From contig OY759219.1 in assembly GCA_963662175.1 (NCBI GenBank), positions 25,648,908 through 25,712,907 on the forward strand: 64,000 nt of DNA, read 5' to 3'. The translations under genes were made by a program, and so were the position numbers. Source of the DNA: Aradus depressus (Eukaryota > Arthropoda > Insecta > Hemiptera > Aradidae). How positions within the stretch are numbered: position 1 is the first letter of the stretch; every line of letters starts with the position of its first letter. The notes under the pieces are model-generated. The model did no database searches. It saw nothing but the letters and a program-made list of their open reading frames with translations, and had not been told where the DNA came from. Below are positions 54,069 to 64,000 of the stretch, one piece after another.

Positions 54069-55017
54069 CAGGGTGTAACAAGTCGAGAGGGCGATACTTA
54101 GGGATCTTATAGTAAATTTAATTCTGAACAAAAAAGTTCCTATAAATATAGGTCCGCAAATGCTATGTTTAAAAGTTATAATAAAAAAACTGCAGGGCAA
54201 AGAAAGAAACACCTGCAATTGGTATAAGGGTTTAGGATCTGAATAGGGGTTCAAAGTTCAATACCATTCATGTAGCCTCATCTGTCCATAAGATGTTGTT
54301 ACCAAAGTGATGATTGGATGCTAAACGACGAAGATATCAGTTACAGAATTGCATCCTTGCTTCGCCATCACCCTGTACTAAATACTGCACTGAATTAAAA
54401 TGATAGGCGTACATACGTTCGCTCCTTAGGGTTCTGTACACTTCCATATGCGAAACCTGCATTTGAAGCCCGGTTCGACGTGGGCTTGTCGTCCGATTTA
54501 CTTCAAAAGCTCTGATGATATTTTCACATCGATTTACATTGACTCGTGGATTAATTATTCTGGTGGGCAACTCTGCAACACGGCCAGTTTCTCTTATTCG
54601 TTGATAAGTAGCCTGGAAAACCCTTCGATGGGGGATCCGTCGAAAAGGGAAACGTCTTCAGTACTCAACAGCTGCATCACTGTTCCCTCCACAAAAACCG
54701 TACACAAATAGAATATCTGGATATTCCGCATTCTTGAACATTCGCGGCATTTTATGCAAAACCGATTCACAATAAATGAGATTAGTTGCATTGAAATAGA
54801 ACCCAACATTCATAAATATGAATGGTATTGAACTTCGAACCCTATTCAGACCCTAAACCCTTATACCAATCGCAGGTATTTCTTTCTTTGTCCTGCAGTT
54901 TTTTATTATAACTTTTAAACAAGCATTTGCGGACCTATGTTTATAGGAACTTTTTTGTTCAGAATTAAGTTTACTATAAGATCCCTAAGTATCGCCCTCT
55001 CGACTTGTTACACCCTG
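54069..55017. mobile_element. IS630/mariner-superfamily element, deletion derivative, ~200-bp TIRs
   Basis: Ends are CAGGGTGTAACAAGTCGAG inverted on both sides, bordered by TA (54067-54068 and 55018-55019). TIRs reach about 54270 and 54813. Between them is the N-terminal part of a transposase on the minus strand. Confidence 0.9.
54265..54750 (-). pseudogene. Transposase N-terminal region, DUF4817/Tc-mariner type
   Basis: From ATG 54750: MPRMFKNAEYPDILFVYGF, then FRRIPHRRVFQATYQRIRET, VNRCENIIRAFEV, MQVSHMEVYRTLRSERMY and ARMQFCN. These are the two helix-turn-helix domains of this insect transposase family. Two in-frame TGA stops occur (after VEY, and after FCN). It ends ILWTDEAT, the first catalytic Asp block, then runs into the TIR; the remaining catalytic domain is deleted. 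Confidence 0.88.
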
Positions 55018-55019
55018 TA

Positions 55020-55403
55020 TAATAAAATAAAAATAAATAAAATGATATATATTGAGTTGAAAAACTATTATACAAAATACATAAACGAAATTCAGACAGG
55101 GTAACTTGGGCTGAGCGTGCAAAGTTAATAGTGAAAAGCCTCATTCATTAGTATTTTGTTTAGGTAAACACGGACAATCTCTTCATTAAAAAATTTAAAC
55201 AAGGAAATTAATTAACAATTTGTTCCTCGATTCTTCACTTGCAAGAAAAATATCTTTACAAAGCCTCTAAGTTTTCAGTATCATTAATTCTTTTGTGAAA
55301 GAAAATTAATGAAGGACGCTGAAGATAAACCGTTCTAAATAGACTGATGCCCTGAACAAAGAGATTAAAAAGAATTAACCTTTGTACCCATTTACTTTGA
55401 GAA
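55020..55403. other. Unassigned AT-rich DNA
   Basis: Nothing recognised. Confidence 0.4.
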
Positions 55404-55596
55404 TGAAAAAGAAAATGTCTGTCTGTCTGTGAACACGATTACTTGCGACAGAATGGTTGTGTCAACGCAACATTTTTTGTGTTTCCAGGACACTCTAAGA
55501 ACAATGGTAGTTATTGATTTTCAGACAAATCGGTTAAATTACGGGGGAACTTTATCATAAAATAACTAATTACTATCGTAATGAATACCTGAACCG
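55404..55596 (+). repeat. Rep-R fragment
   Basis: TGTCTGTCTGTCTGTGAACA through TTGATTTTCAGACAAATCGG and a second-module start. Confidence 0.6.
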
Positions 55597-56004
55597 GTTT
55601 GCAACGCAACAGCGTCATCCTTAGTGGCACATCGATGAATGAATAGATATAAAATATAAATAATGAAAAGTAACTAGTAAAATCTTAAAGCATCAATGTA
55701 ACAAAAAAAAAAATTAAAAACAATATTAAATAAAAAATTTGCTTATCCCACCCGAACCGTGTAGAGGCTAAAGGAATACTGGCATAGCTCAAAGGGGTGT
55801 GGGTAGCAACACACTATCTATATACAAACAAAATTCATTCATAAATATTATATACATAAACTAAAATAAATATTTAAGAGATTAATTAAATGAATGTCTC
55901 TGCTATACTATAAAAATTCAACAAACAGCCAAAGCGATTTTTTTCATAAAAATATTTGGTGCTTCTTCTGGCTACTCTTATTAGTTTCGTTACACATCTC
56001 TGGA
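55597..56004. other. Unassigned AT-rich DNA
   Basis: Nothing recognised. Confidence 0.4.
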
Positions 56005-56570
56005 GAGCTGATTGGTAGCTGACTGCTGATTCCCGACTGGGTGGTGGCTAACTCTGACTCCCGAATGGCTGGTGGCTGACCGCTAACAGACTGATTGGTT
56101 AGTGACTGCCCACTGACTCTCAACTGGCTGGTGGCTGACTGCTGACTCCCGACTGGCTTGTGGCTGACTGCTCTTTCAACTAGCTGGTGGCTGACTGCTC
56201 TCCCGACTGGCTGGTGGCTGACTCTCAACTGGCTGGTGGCTGACTGCTCTCTCAACTAGCTGGTGGCTGACTGCTGGCTCCCGACTGGGTGGTGGCTGAC
56301 TGCTAACTCTCGACTCGTCGGTGGCTGACTGCTAACTCCTGACTGGCTGGTGGCTGACTGCTGACTCCCGAATGGGTGGTGGCTGACTGCTAACTCTCGA
56401 CTCGTCTGTGGCTGACTCCTAACTCCTGACTGGCTGGTGGCTGACAGCTAACTGCCTGATTGGTTAGTGACTGCCTACTGACTCTCAACTGGCTGGTGGC
56501 TGACTGCTCTCTCAACTAGCTGGTGGCTGACTGCTCTCCCGATTGGCTGATTGCTGACTGTCTCCTCCCC
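56005..56570. repeat. Minisatellite, ~28-30-bp unit
   Basis: About 19 units of GGCTGGTGGCTGACTGCT plus CTCCCGACT or CTCTCAACT. Larger blocks are repeated too (56180-56280 with 56440-56545), suggesting higher-order duplication. A 103-codon minus frame (55944-56255) is a by-product. Confidence 0.8.
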
Positions 56571-56896
56571 CTCTCCTCTGCTACGCTTTTCACTAGCTCT
56601 AATTCAGCTATGGATGGCATCCGCATTAGAATGACCTGGGCAACACTAAAAGGCTTTTACACATCTCACATAACAGCAATATTTTTGAAGAATGTTGTAA
56701 AATAAATATAGAATAAGGGTGTGTATGTATATGCACATAAGATCTATACAAAATGTATATTACCTTGTGAGGAGAGATGAGATGGGTTGGTAGTGTATTC
56801 AATCTTGTTGCTCCGCCTTTTCAAAGGGACCTTCCTATTTTCAATATGATATCCATACAAAACTCTCTTTGAGGAATGAAACTTCTCAATACATCC
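56571..56896. other. Unassigned DNA
   Basis: Nothing recognised. Confidence 0.4.
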
Positions 56897-57222
56897 TGTA
56901 TATAGCGAACATTTTATAGGTTTCAGAGTGAGTCTGAACTGTGGAACTTTGTTTGCATAACGTCTTCAACAGGCTGAAAGTATATACATGTATATGACAA
57001 TAACATGACTCTCTTATACCTTTTAAATTGTTACTGATCAGAGGGAGGAGGGGGGAAGTGATGATATATATATATATATTCTTTCAGCCAGTTGAAGACG
57101 TTATGCAAACAAAGTTCCCCAGTCTAGACAAACTCTGAAACCTATAAAATGTTCGCTGTATATATATACATTTACAGCATAGACTCACTCTAAAACCTAT
57201 AAAATGTTCGCTATACATATAT
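56897..57222. mobile_element. Foldback/TIR element
   Basis: GCGAACATTTTATAGGTTTC to CTGAAAGTATATA at the left is mirrored at 57076-57157. A third partial arm lies at 57180-57215. A MITE-B-like scrap (CTCTCTTATACC) is in the loop. Confidence 0.6.
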
Positions 57223-57226
57223 ATAT

Positions 57227-57650
57227 TAGGGTGGCCCTTATTTTGAAAAAGTTTAAATTTCTCAGACCTCCACCCAGAATTTTGTTTAGAATGTTGAAAA
57301 AATCACCCCTGAATTTTTTCAGATTTTTTTGACCATATTAACCTGTGCCTGTAAGGTGTTAAAGTTCAACATTGAGTTTAAATGGGGATTTTGCGATTCG
57401 AGAGACTTTAGAGCGTAACTTTTGATGCCTCGAATGGATTGTTCTGAAATTTCGTATTATTACGTTTTGAGGGTCGCTGAATTCAAATTTTATGTCAAAA
57501 ATCAGTTACAGTTGTCAAAAAACTGTCATTAATTTTAACTAATAAACAATTTTCACAAAAAATCCATCCGTGATGTGATTTTATAGGTTTTAGAGGTCGC
57601 TGATTTCAAATTTCATGTAAAAAAAATAATTATCAAATATATATATCTAA
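57227..57650 (+). mobile_element. Relative of the 49990 foldback, one arm
   Basis: TTAGGGTGGCCCTTATTTTG, CCTGAATTTTTTCAG and GTCAAAAAACTGTCAT follow the order of the left arm at 49990. The right arm is missing. Confidence 0.7.
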
Positions 57651-57652
57651 TT

Positions 57653-57905
57653 AGTTAGTTATAATGACTCATATCCGGGCTTTAATTACAAGGTCGTATC
57701 GCCTACTACCAGAGCTCTCTTTCGTCACTCTGGTGGACATGAGTCCGACTCTACAATAGGTGTCCTAAATCCTCCTACCATAAATTTTTATTTACCTAGG
57801 GTAGAGGTCTTTAAAAATTACCTGACATCGTACAGATTCGGAACCATCGCTTAACATCCCATCCGAAGAACGACGTGCTTAAGTTTTTTTTTCACTTCCC
57901 AGATA
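57653..57905 (-). mobile_element. SINE-A, 5'-truncated, head-to-head with next copy
   Basis: Tail and body on the minus strand, ending at the hairpin (CTTCCCAGATA), where the next copy begins in the opposite direction. Confidence 0.85.
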
Positions 57906-58127
57906 GCTCAGTATCCGTACTTACTTATTGAGTCCAAGATTGCGGGCTCAAAACCTGGTTGAGGCCTTTAGTTTATTTTATCTGGGAGGTAGTATAAACT
58001 TAAGCACGCCGTCCGTCCTATGTGAATTGAAATTTAGGATAGTCCAATTTAGGACTCCCATAGTAGAGTCGGGCTCATGTCCACGACAGAGCACTCTGGC
58101 TAAAGCCCGAGAGTCATAATAACTAAC
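57903..58127 (+). mobile_element. SINE-A, internally deleted
   Basis: Begins GATAGCTCAGTATCC in the A box, then GGGCTCAAAACCTGG, hairpin and shortened body, tail AATAACTAAC. Confidence 0.85.
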
Positions 58128-58653
58128 TTTTTCTTATCAAACATGAATTACTGGGTATGAGAAAGCCATTCTCAGAACCTACAATGAACTGAAGAAACCC
58201 GCTGACTATGATCCCATAACTTTTATCTGATCGTCCTATACCCAGTAAGAAATCATGTTATTTTCTTTGCCTTCGATTTTTTTTATAGAATTAGTACAGG
58301 TTGATTTAAGAAAGAATAATCTATCTCATTTATATTTAATTTCCTGTCTTGAAATTGCATAGGCTGGAAAATGGAAAAGTCAAATATCAAATTGAATGCG
58401 ATACATCACTTTCTGCTATTTTCAAAGCAATTCTGTCTGTCTTCTGACTATTTCGTATAATATATTTCTTCTTGTTTCCATCGGTATTTCCATTATTGAA
58501 AATACTAGTGGATACTTCAATTCAATTTCTTTATTAGCTCTCAGGAAATATATATTCGTGTTCAGTCTGATAAATACATTCTTAATTATTAATAAGAAGG
58601 AAAATTGGTTACTTAGTAACATATTAACACAAAAGATGCCCGTGAAACAGCAT
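58128..58653. other. Unassigned; MITE-B scrap
   Basis: 58128-58262 resembles the MITE-B core (ATTACTGGGTATGAGAAAGC, CATTCTCAGAAC). The rest is AT-rich. Confidence 0.35.
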
Positions 58654-58959
58654 GAGGGCGCCAGTAGCTCAGTGGTATGCGTGCTTGACTTGTGAGCTCA
58701 AAAACGTGGGTTCGTAACCTTAGTTTATTTTATCAGGGAGGTAAAAGTAACTTACGCCGTCCTTCGGATGGGACGTTAAGCGAAGGTCCCGAGCCTTTAC
58801 GATGTCACGTACTCGTTAAAGACCCCTGCCCTAGATGAATAAAAATTTAGGACTCCCACACTAGAGTCGGGGTCATGTCCACCAGAGAGACGAAAGAGCG
58901 CTCTAGTAGTAGGCGATATGACCTCGTAGTTAAAGCCCGGGCATGACTCATAATAACTA
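58654..58959 (+). mobile_element. SINE-A, nearly full length
   Basis: Head with intact A box, shortened joints after GGTTCGTAACC and inside the body, tail CATAATAACTA (older subtype). Confidence 0.9.
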
Positions 58960-59067
58960 TAATATAACTAAGAATATAAACATTCGAGACAGTAATGATA
59001 GATCCAACGAAAAAGTTCTCCTTCATAACGCGAATGAAAAATAAAATCTATATTTTTTGAAAAAACA

Positions 59068-59488
59068 TGTAGGTATTTGAAACGTCGCGTCACATCACGG
59101 TTTTTCGGACCCCACCCGTGCGTACGTATTTTATGGATAGCCCTTTGTGACAGTTGTATAAATAGATGCTGATATTAGAGAATGTGGGTTGGGTCATTTG
59201 TTGTGAAAAGGGTGACATTGGAGCTTGTGAAGAAGATTTATTCAGAGGGGGAGTTCTTCCGAGAACCGAGGAACATTGTGGACTTGGAGCCTCTCTAACT
59301 TGTCCTATTCACGTCAGTCGGAACTAATGTTCCACTAATTTGTTGGTTTAAACCACCAACCTAATTAATACTGAGGTTTAAGTCAGAGCACCCAAATGGA
59401 ATAGACTAATGGAATGGTTGTAAATAAAAACCTAAAGCCAACGTCGTACTATTGCGTGTAAGGATTATGTAGAAAACTGCTCCTTACA
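59068..59488 (+). mobile_element. LTR-like segment
   Basis: TGTAGG start and TTACA end, TATA box TTGTATAAATAG near 59155, and AAATAAAAACC near 59425 at LTR-like spacing. Composition differs from the flanks. No TSD found, and no retroviral-type coding follows. Confidence 0.45.
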
Positions 59489-59527
59489 GGAACTGCAACA
59501 AATGGTGTTGCGGTAACATGTCGCTTT

Positions 59528-60129
59528 ATGGCACCTATTGTACTCCAAGCACTTGCCAGCGCGGAAATCAGATCAAAGCTGGTAAGGGAGTACGCAAATC
59601 AGTTAAACACCCTAGGAAACTGCAAGAAGATTGGACTCTTCTTGGTTCCCGGACACTCGGGGATCCAGGGAAACGAAGAGGCTGACCGACTAGCCAAGGA
59701 AGGTTCAAGTAAGCCTTTTATGGGGCCAAAGCCGGTGCTGGGAATATCTCGGGAGGCATACCGAACCCGAATTAAAGAGTGGACTAAGGATCTTTTGGAG
59801 CGTACATGGAGAGAAAAGACCACAAGCAGGCAGTCGAAGATGTTCCTGGGAGGGGAGTCCTGGGTTCTGAAAGACGGGATCCTGAAGCTCAAAAGGCTTA
59901 GGCAACTCGTCCGTTCAATAGACACCTACACACTGTGGGAGTCAAGGACAGTCCTACCTGTGATAGATGTGGGGAGGAAGACGAAACGGCGGCACACTTC
60001 CTGGGCATCTGCTCGGGATATGCGCGAACGAGATTCCGCATCTTTGGTGGAGATGTAATCGCAGAGGAGGGCTTTAGAAGATTGGACTATGAGAGCATTC
60101 TCAGGTTCATTAAAAAAAGTTGTCGGTGA
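59528..60129 (+). pseudogene. LINE RNase H domain and Cys-rich C-terminus
   Basis: ALASAEIRSKLVREYANQL, then LFLVPGHSGIQGNEEADRL gives the RNase H end with its conserved His and last Asp. A spacer RLRQLVRS follows. A short deletion near 59925 then shifts the frame to NRHLHTVGVKDSPTCDRCG and EEDETAAHFLGIC, the CX2C...HX4C motif that ends such proteins. The carboxy end SILRFIKKSC runs to 60129. RT is absent. I-superclade-like. Confidence 0.85.
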
Positions 60130-60439
60130 ATCACCGGCAATGTACTTCCCCAAAATGAATTAATCAATTAACTTTTCGCTCCCCATCCAAACATCGGCAG
60201 TTATTACGGTTTTTGAATTGAGCCCCCTCTCTGATCCTCCCCCTTCCCTTCTACCAATTCTGCTGAAATTTAATATGTGTCATCCTTATGGGATTTAGGA
60301 TTCACTCATGAAATTTTGTCTCTATACATTCATTACAGCAGTAGAGTATTTGAGTTAATCCCCTTTAACCGATTTGGCTGAAAACTAAACTTCTTTGGGA
60401 TGTCAATATGTTGATTTTGTCCGGCATTATTTTCAGAGG

Positions 60440-60545
60440 TTTTTTCTTTTTTTTTTTTGTTGACAATATTTCGGCACATTTCACGACATGAAATTGTCCC
60501 GAAATATTGTCAAAAAAGAAAGAAATGAGACACTACTAGAAAAAA
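60440..60545. repeat. Short inverted repeat
   Basis: TTGACAATATTTCGG and CCGAAATATTGTCAA face each other across about 25 bp, flanked by T and A runs. Confidence 0.6.
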
Positions 60546-60550
60546 AAAAA

Positions 60551-60889
60551 GGTTAGTTGGGTTTTATGACTCATGCCCGGGCTTTAACTACGAGGTCATT
60601 TGTAGCGCTCTTTTGTCACTCTGATGGACTTGAGCCCGACTCTACTGTGGGAGTCCTAAGTCTTAAATTTTGCATACCCTAAATTTTTTATTCACGTAGG
60701 GTAGGGGTGTTTAACGAGTACCTGACATCGTACAGGCTCGGGACCATCGCTTAGCGTTCCATCCGAAGGACGGCGTGCTTAAGTTCATTTTACCTCCCAG
60801 ATAAAATAAACTAAGGCCTCGGTACGGTTTCGAACCAACGTCTTGAGCTCAGAAGAGCAGCACGCATACCACTGAGCTACCGCGCCCTC
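60551..60889 (-). mobile_element. SINE-A, near full length
   Basis: Head (GGGCGCGGTAGCTCAGTGG) through tail (GGTTAGTTGGG on plus). Lost ~20 bp in the last third. No TSD seen. Confidence 0.9.
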
Positions 60890-61164
60890 TGGTCACATAT
60901 AAAATTTCGTTTCTATACATTCATTCTATAGGCAGTTACTGGAGTTTAAATGTTAAGCCTCCTCTTTATTCTCCTTTCCGTTCGATCTATTTGGCTGAAA
61001 AACTACAGGTTTCGACATTGTTCTGGGTTCACATATAAATACAGAGAAACACTACTAACTGGATCCCACTACTAACTAGATACTACAGTAGATTTCTATA
61101 GATATTTTGTAAATTTCAGTAAATCAAGAAGTAATTTTAATAAGAGGTCTGTCACTTACTACTC

Positions 61165-61338
61165 CCTCAGGTTCTCGTTAAAGACGCCAGCCCTAGGTGA
61201 ATGAACCTGGGTAGGAAAAATGTAGAACTCCCACAGTAGAGTTTGGGCTCATGTCCACCAGAGCGACGAAAGGGCGATCTGGTAGTAGGCGATATGATCT
61301 CTAGTTAAAGCCCGGACTGAAGTCACAATAACTAACTG
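61165..61338 (+). mobile_element. SINE-A 3' half, old
   Basis: From CGTTAAAGACGCCAGCCC to CACAATAACTAACTG. Confidence 0.8.
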
Positions 61339-61470
61339 ATGACGGGAGAACTACAGCAAACAGAGAAGAGTCTAGGCTCCTCTGTGGAGCAAAATCTGGA
61401 GGACAATAACCCACACGGTGGAATAAGTACTACAACATTTCAGATTAATCAGTCAGAGACCCCTGAGTAG
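61339..61470 (+). CDS. 43-residue ORF of unknown nature
   Basis: MTGELQQTEKSLGSSVEQN, LEDNNPHGGISTTTFQ, INQSETPE, stop. Polar and non-repetitive, with balanced codons, starting at the last bases of the SINE tail. Could be the start of a retroelement gag or pure chance. Confidence 0.2.
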   Translation: MTGELQQTEKSLGSSVEQNLEDNNPHGGISTTTFQINQSETPE

Positions 61471-63179
61471 CAGATTACATAGGTAACTTGATACGGAAGT
61501 GGTTAGCGATCCCCTTAAGGGGGGGCATGGCTCTGGGGCGGGGCGAGGTAGACCGGAGTGCGGATGATGGCCAGACGAGGGCATTCTTATCTAAAGGAAT
61601 CATTGATGCGTGATTTACCGCACGAATAACTTTATTGATCTAGACTGGAATTGTAGCCGAAATATTGGAACTCATCGGAATGATCTTCAGAACCATCTGT
61701 TGGATCTAATTGGACATGAAATTCAACTTTTGTTAGTGTGCTAGAGCTAAGCACTTCCATGAACGATCCTTACTTTTTGAGACAACAATCTCATTTTACT
61801 ATCCATATTTACTATGATATAAGAGTATAATAAAAATGATTGGAGATCACTCATGAGCGTTATGGTATAATATATTTAATGGTGGTTTCGGATAAGTGAA
61901 CGTTCTGATAATTGATACATTCCACTAGAAATGTGGAGGTCTTTATTACCTTTCATATGATACCAATCCTGTATGATCAAAGGATGGTAACATAACCTGA
62001 AATTCTTCAGTGTTTCATTAGTAAAAAACCTTTTCTGATCGATAATTTTATTTCTATGAGTAACCTGAAATGGGTAACCAACTGAATGGTTACATAATGA
62101 ATGTATTCAGAGTGTGATTCTAAATTGTACTAAGCTTGGGTTTTGCTCAAAACTGGTTTCTAACATACTTGCAGAAAACTGTTTCATTAAATTTTCAAAA
62201 TTATGAAAAATATTTTTATTGATGGTGATCACTGAATAGACTTGAGTGGGGTCAAAAGAACTGAGTGGGGTCTGAACCTATCTGGTTACGTTAAAGTGAG
62301 GCCTACTACGGAGGAAACGCATCTTGTTTTTTGAAAAATATAAAATAACGACAGTTTCATCAAGAAGAGATTACATAATGATAACAGTGTATTACAAAAA
62401 TTAAAATAATGATATAACAATGTACTGTTTTTTTTTTTTTTTGAGCTAAGAACAACCGGATAGTTGTATCCGAATATGTAAAGGTCCTTGCAGCCAGGCC
62501 GTTGTATTCAGGTTTCACATTGTGTTTTGACCTGAGAACGTACAACCAGATAATTGACACATTGCGCTTATAAGCTGTCTCTTTAACAGACGGTTAACAG
62601 ACATTTTTGGGACTTGGTGAATAGGATCTTATAAGTCTTCCTTAGGGTTGGATTTCAACAGTTAGGGGGGTTAGGACAGATTGGTCCGATTTTGTGGACG
62701 TATAGGATGAAGTAGTGGAAAGTGGTTTAGACTTCTTCATGGACACGCCCACTATCACAGCCTCTCTCCGTGCGGCTTGCGGCCAGGCCGCTCGGTCTTC
62801 TCCTACGTACCTACCTAACCCCCTATTTTTCCTCCACTCAGAGCTAGTATTTTATACAATTATATATGTAGATAGACTGATAAAATATATTGTTGTGATG
62901 ATGTTTCCTCGTCTTGGTTTTGAAGGTCACAGGACTCTTAAAAGTTAGTTGAACATGTTCAAAATTTAAATTAAATCCTGTCAGGAGATGGGTAAGATAC
63001 CTAACTTCCAAGAACTGAAAGCCATATTGGCAAATTAATATTTGATTAGTTGACTCAACTTCTAGTTTGAAGAGATTGCATATGGTTCTTGACTGAAGTG
63101 TTCCGGAGAGTTTGAAGCAACGAGAAATCGTAACCAAAACACCAAAACTCCCATTATTTTATATTTCGATAACTGTCAG
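61471..63179. other. Unassigned DNA, longest blank stretch
   Basis: 61490-61600 is GC-rich (GGGGCATGGCTCTGGGGCG). The remainder is AT-rich. Short frames at 62715-62948 and 62844-63137 show no domain. No repeat family copy was seen over 1.7 kb. Confidence 0.4.
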
Positions 63180-63188
63180 AGGAGATAT

Positions 63189-63403
63189 AGGTTAGGTTTT
63201 ATGACTCATGCCCGGGCTTTAACTACGAGGTCATGTCGCCTACTGTCAGAGCGCTCTTTCGTCACTCTGGTGGACATGAGCCCGATTCTAAAGTGGGAGT
63301 TCTAAATTTTTCCTACCCCAAATTTTTATTCACCTAGAGCAGGGGTCTTTGACGAGTACCTGACATCGTACCTGACCACTGAGCTACCGGCGCCCTCTTT
63401 TCA
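63189..63403 (-). mobile_element. SINE-A, internally deleted, with TSD
   Basis: Tail AGGTTAGG, body, then a jump from CATCGTACC to CACTGAGCTACCGG. Nine-bp duplications AGGAGATAT lie at 63180-63188 and 63404-63412. Confidence 0.88.
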
Positions 63404-63449
63404 AGGAGATATTAGAATGCATTATAATCACTATATTTCTCTCAAAGAG

Positions 63450-63657
63450 ATTATGAGTCCACCGTTACTATGGAAGTCCTAAAGTTTGCCTAGCCAGGTT
63501 TATTCACGCAGGCTTGGAGTCTTTAACGATTACCTGATATTGCACAGGCTCGGGCCCTTTGCTTAATATCCCATCCGTAGGATGGCATGCTAAAGATTTT
63601 TTCACCTCATCGTTACAAAGTCCAAGGACCTCAGGCAGGTTGCGAACCGGCGCCCTT
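63450..63657 (-). mobile_element. SINE-A, old, partial
   Basis: Body and the outer head (AACCGGCGCCC); centre of the head deleted. Confidence 0.75.
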
Positions 63658-64000
63658 AGTTTTTAAATATGTATGGGTGGCCAAGAGCGGAATCATAAGT
63701 GGATCTTACACTGAATAACTTGAAAATTTCAGGAAATTGAATTGAAACAGTGTTTTGCAGTAAATCGGGAATTTCGAAAAGAATATTGGGTTCTTCATAC
63801 TCTCCCTTCTCCTTCTTTTCCTCTTTTTCTCCACAAAACATATACAATTAAACCCAAACTTTCAGGCACAAAAATTAAAGAATTAATACTTTCTGAAGAG
63901 AATTTAAGAACAAGGAAGTGACTGAATAATGTCACAAACGATTTACTATTCGAAGCAGCACTTGACACGGTCCATGCTCCTATTTTACCGGCTAAGTTTC
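63658..64000. other. Unassigned DNA
   Basis: Nothing recognised to the window end. Confidence 0.4.

Larger units (their letters stand above)
60118..61050 (-). repeat. Rep-R copy interrupted by other DNA
   Basis: Perfect CGGTGAATCACCGGC end, TGTACTTCCCC, and modules to ~60405; another module resumes at 60890-61050. Between them are a hairpin segment and a SINE-A. Confidence 0.7.

Noticed and set aside
55944..56255. 103-codon minus ORF with SHQPV-like repeats
   Set aside because: Produced by the minisatellite; no conserved part outside it.
59599..59925. 108-codon minus ORF
   Set aside because: Antisense shadow of the RNase H frame.
1..64000. Bacterial operon, phage or symbiont DNA
   Set aside because: No Shine-Dalgarno-linked gene series, no dense coding; all recognisable coding is eukaryotic transposon sequence.

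Overview
This is repeat-dominated, AT-rich nuclear DNA of an arthropod, most likely an insect. The evidence is R1-clade and jockey-type LINE fragments, Penelope-like elements (PLEs) with GIY-YIG domains, hAT, Tigger/pogo and IS630/mariner DNA transposons, and a tRNA-derived SINE whose young copies end in CCTAA units, the insect telomeric pentamer. A hemipteran is a guess only. I found no intact host gene, no genuine tRNA or rRNA gene, no CRISPR array and nothing bacterial. Almost everything recognisable is a mobile element, usually truncated, inverted or interrupted by another.

Three local families dominate; their names are mine. SINE-A is a tRNA-headed SINE of about 345 bp with 27 full or partial copies on both strands, several with 9-12 bp target-site duplications (TSDs). 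Rep-R is an unclassified dispersed repeat of about 0.5-0.65 kb with palindromic ends and an internal module of roughly 150 bp, about 21 copies. MITE-B is a terminal-inverted-repeat (TIR) element with about six copies. SINE-B, a second tRNA-derived SINE, has three copies.

Layout. 1-10 kb: Rep-R, a LINE reverse transcriptase split by a hAT MITE, four SINE-A copies and a jockey fragment. 10-18 kb: PLE 3' end, jockey 3' end, a 480-bp foldback and a tandem array. 18-23 kb: the clearest nest, a PLE frame split by a hAT element that itself carries a SINE, followed by a solo LTR with a perfect TSD. 24-33 kb: jockey copies, a 979-bp foldback, and an R1 fragment inserted in a SINE tail. 33-45 kb: MITE-B, a PLE tail, a 50-codon MADF-like frame, pogo-type elements and a PLE-derived foldback. 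45-47 kb: a Tigger element inside Rep-R with a SINE inside the Tigger. 48-57 kb: minisatellites, a foldback, a Helitron-like 5' end and an IS630/mariner element with ~200-bp TIRs. 57-64 kb: SINE-A copies, an LTR-like segment and an RNase H-bearing LINE remnant.

The elements do not work together as a pathway. What the window records is a relative order of insertions, readable from perfect or near-perfect TSDs. The items most worth following are the MADF-like frame, the hammerhead-like motif recurring at PLE 3' ends, the CCTAA SINE tails, the Rep-R architecture, and two or three coding-looking segments that match no repeat in the window.
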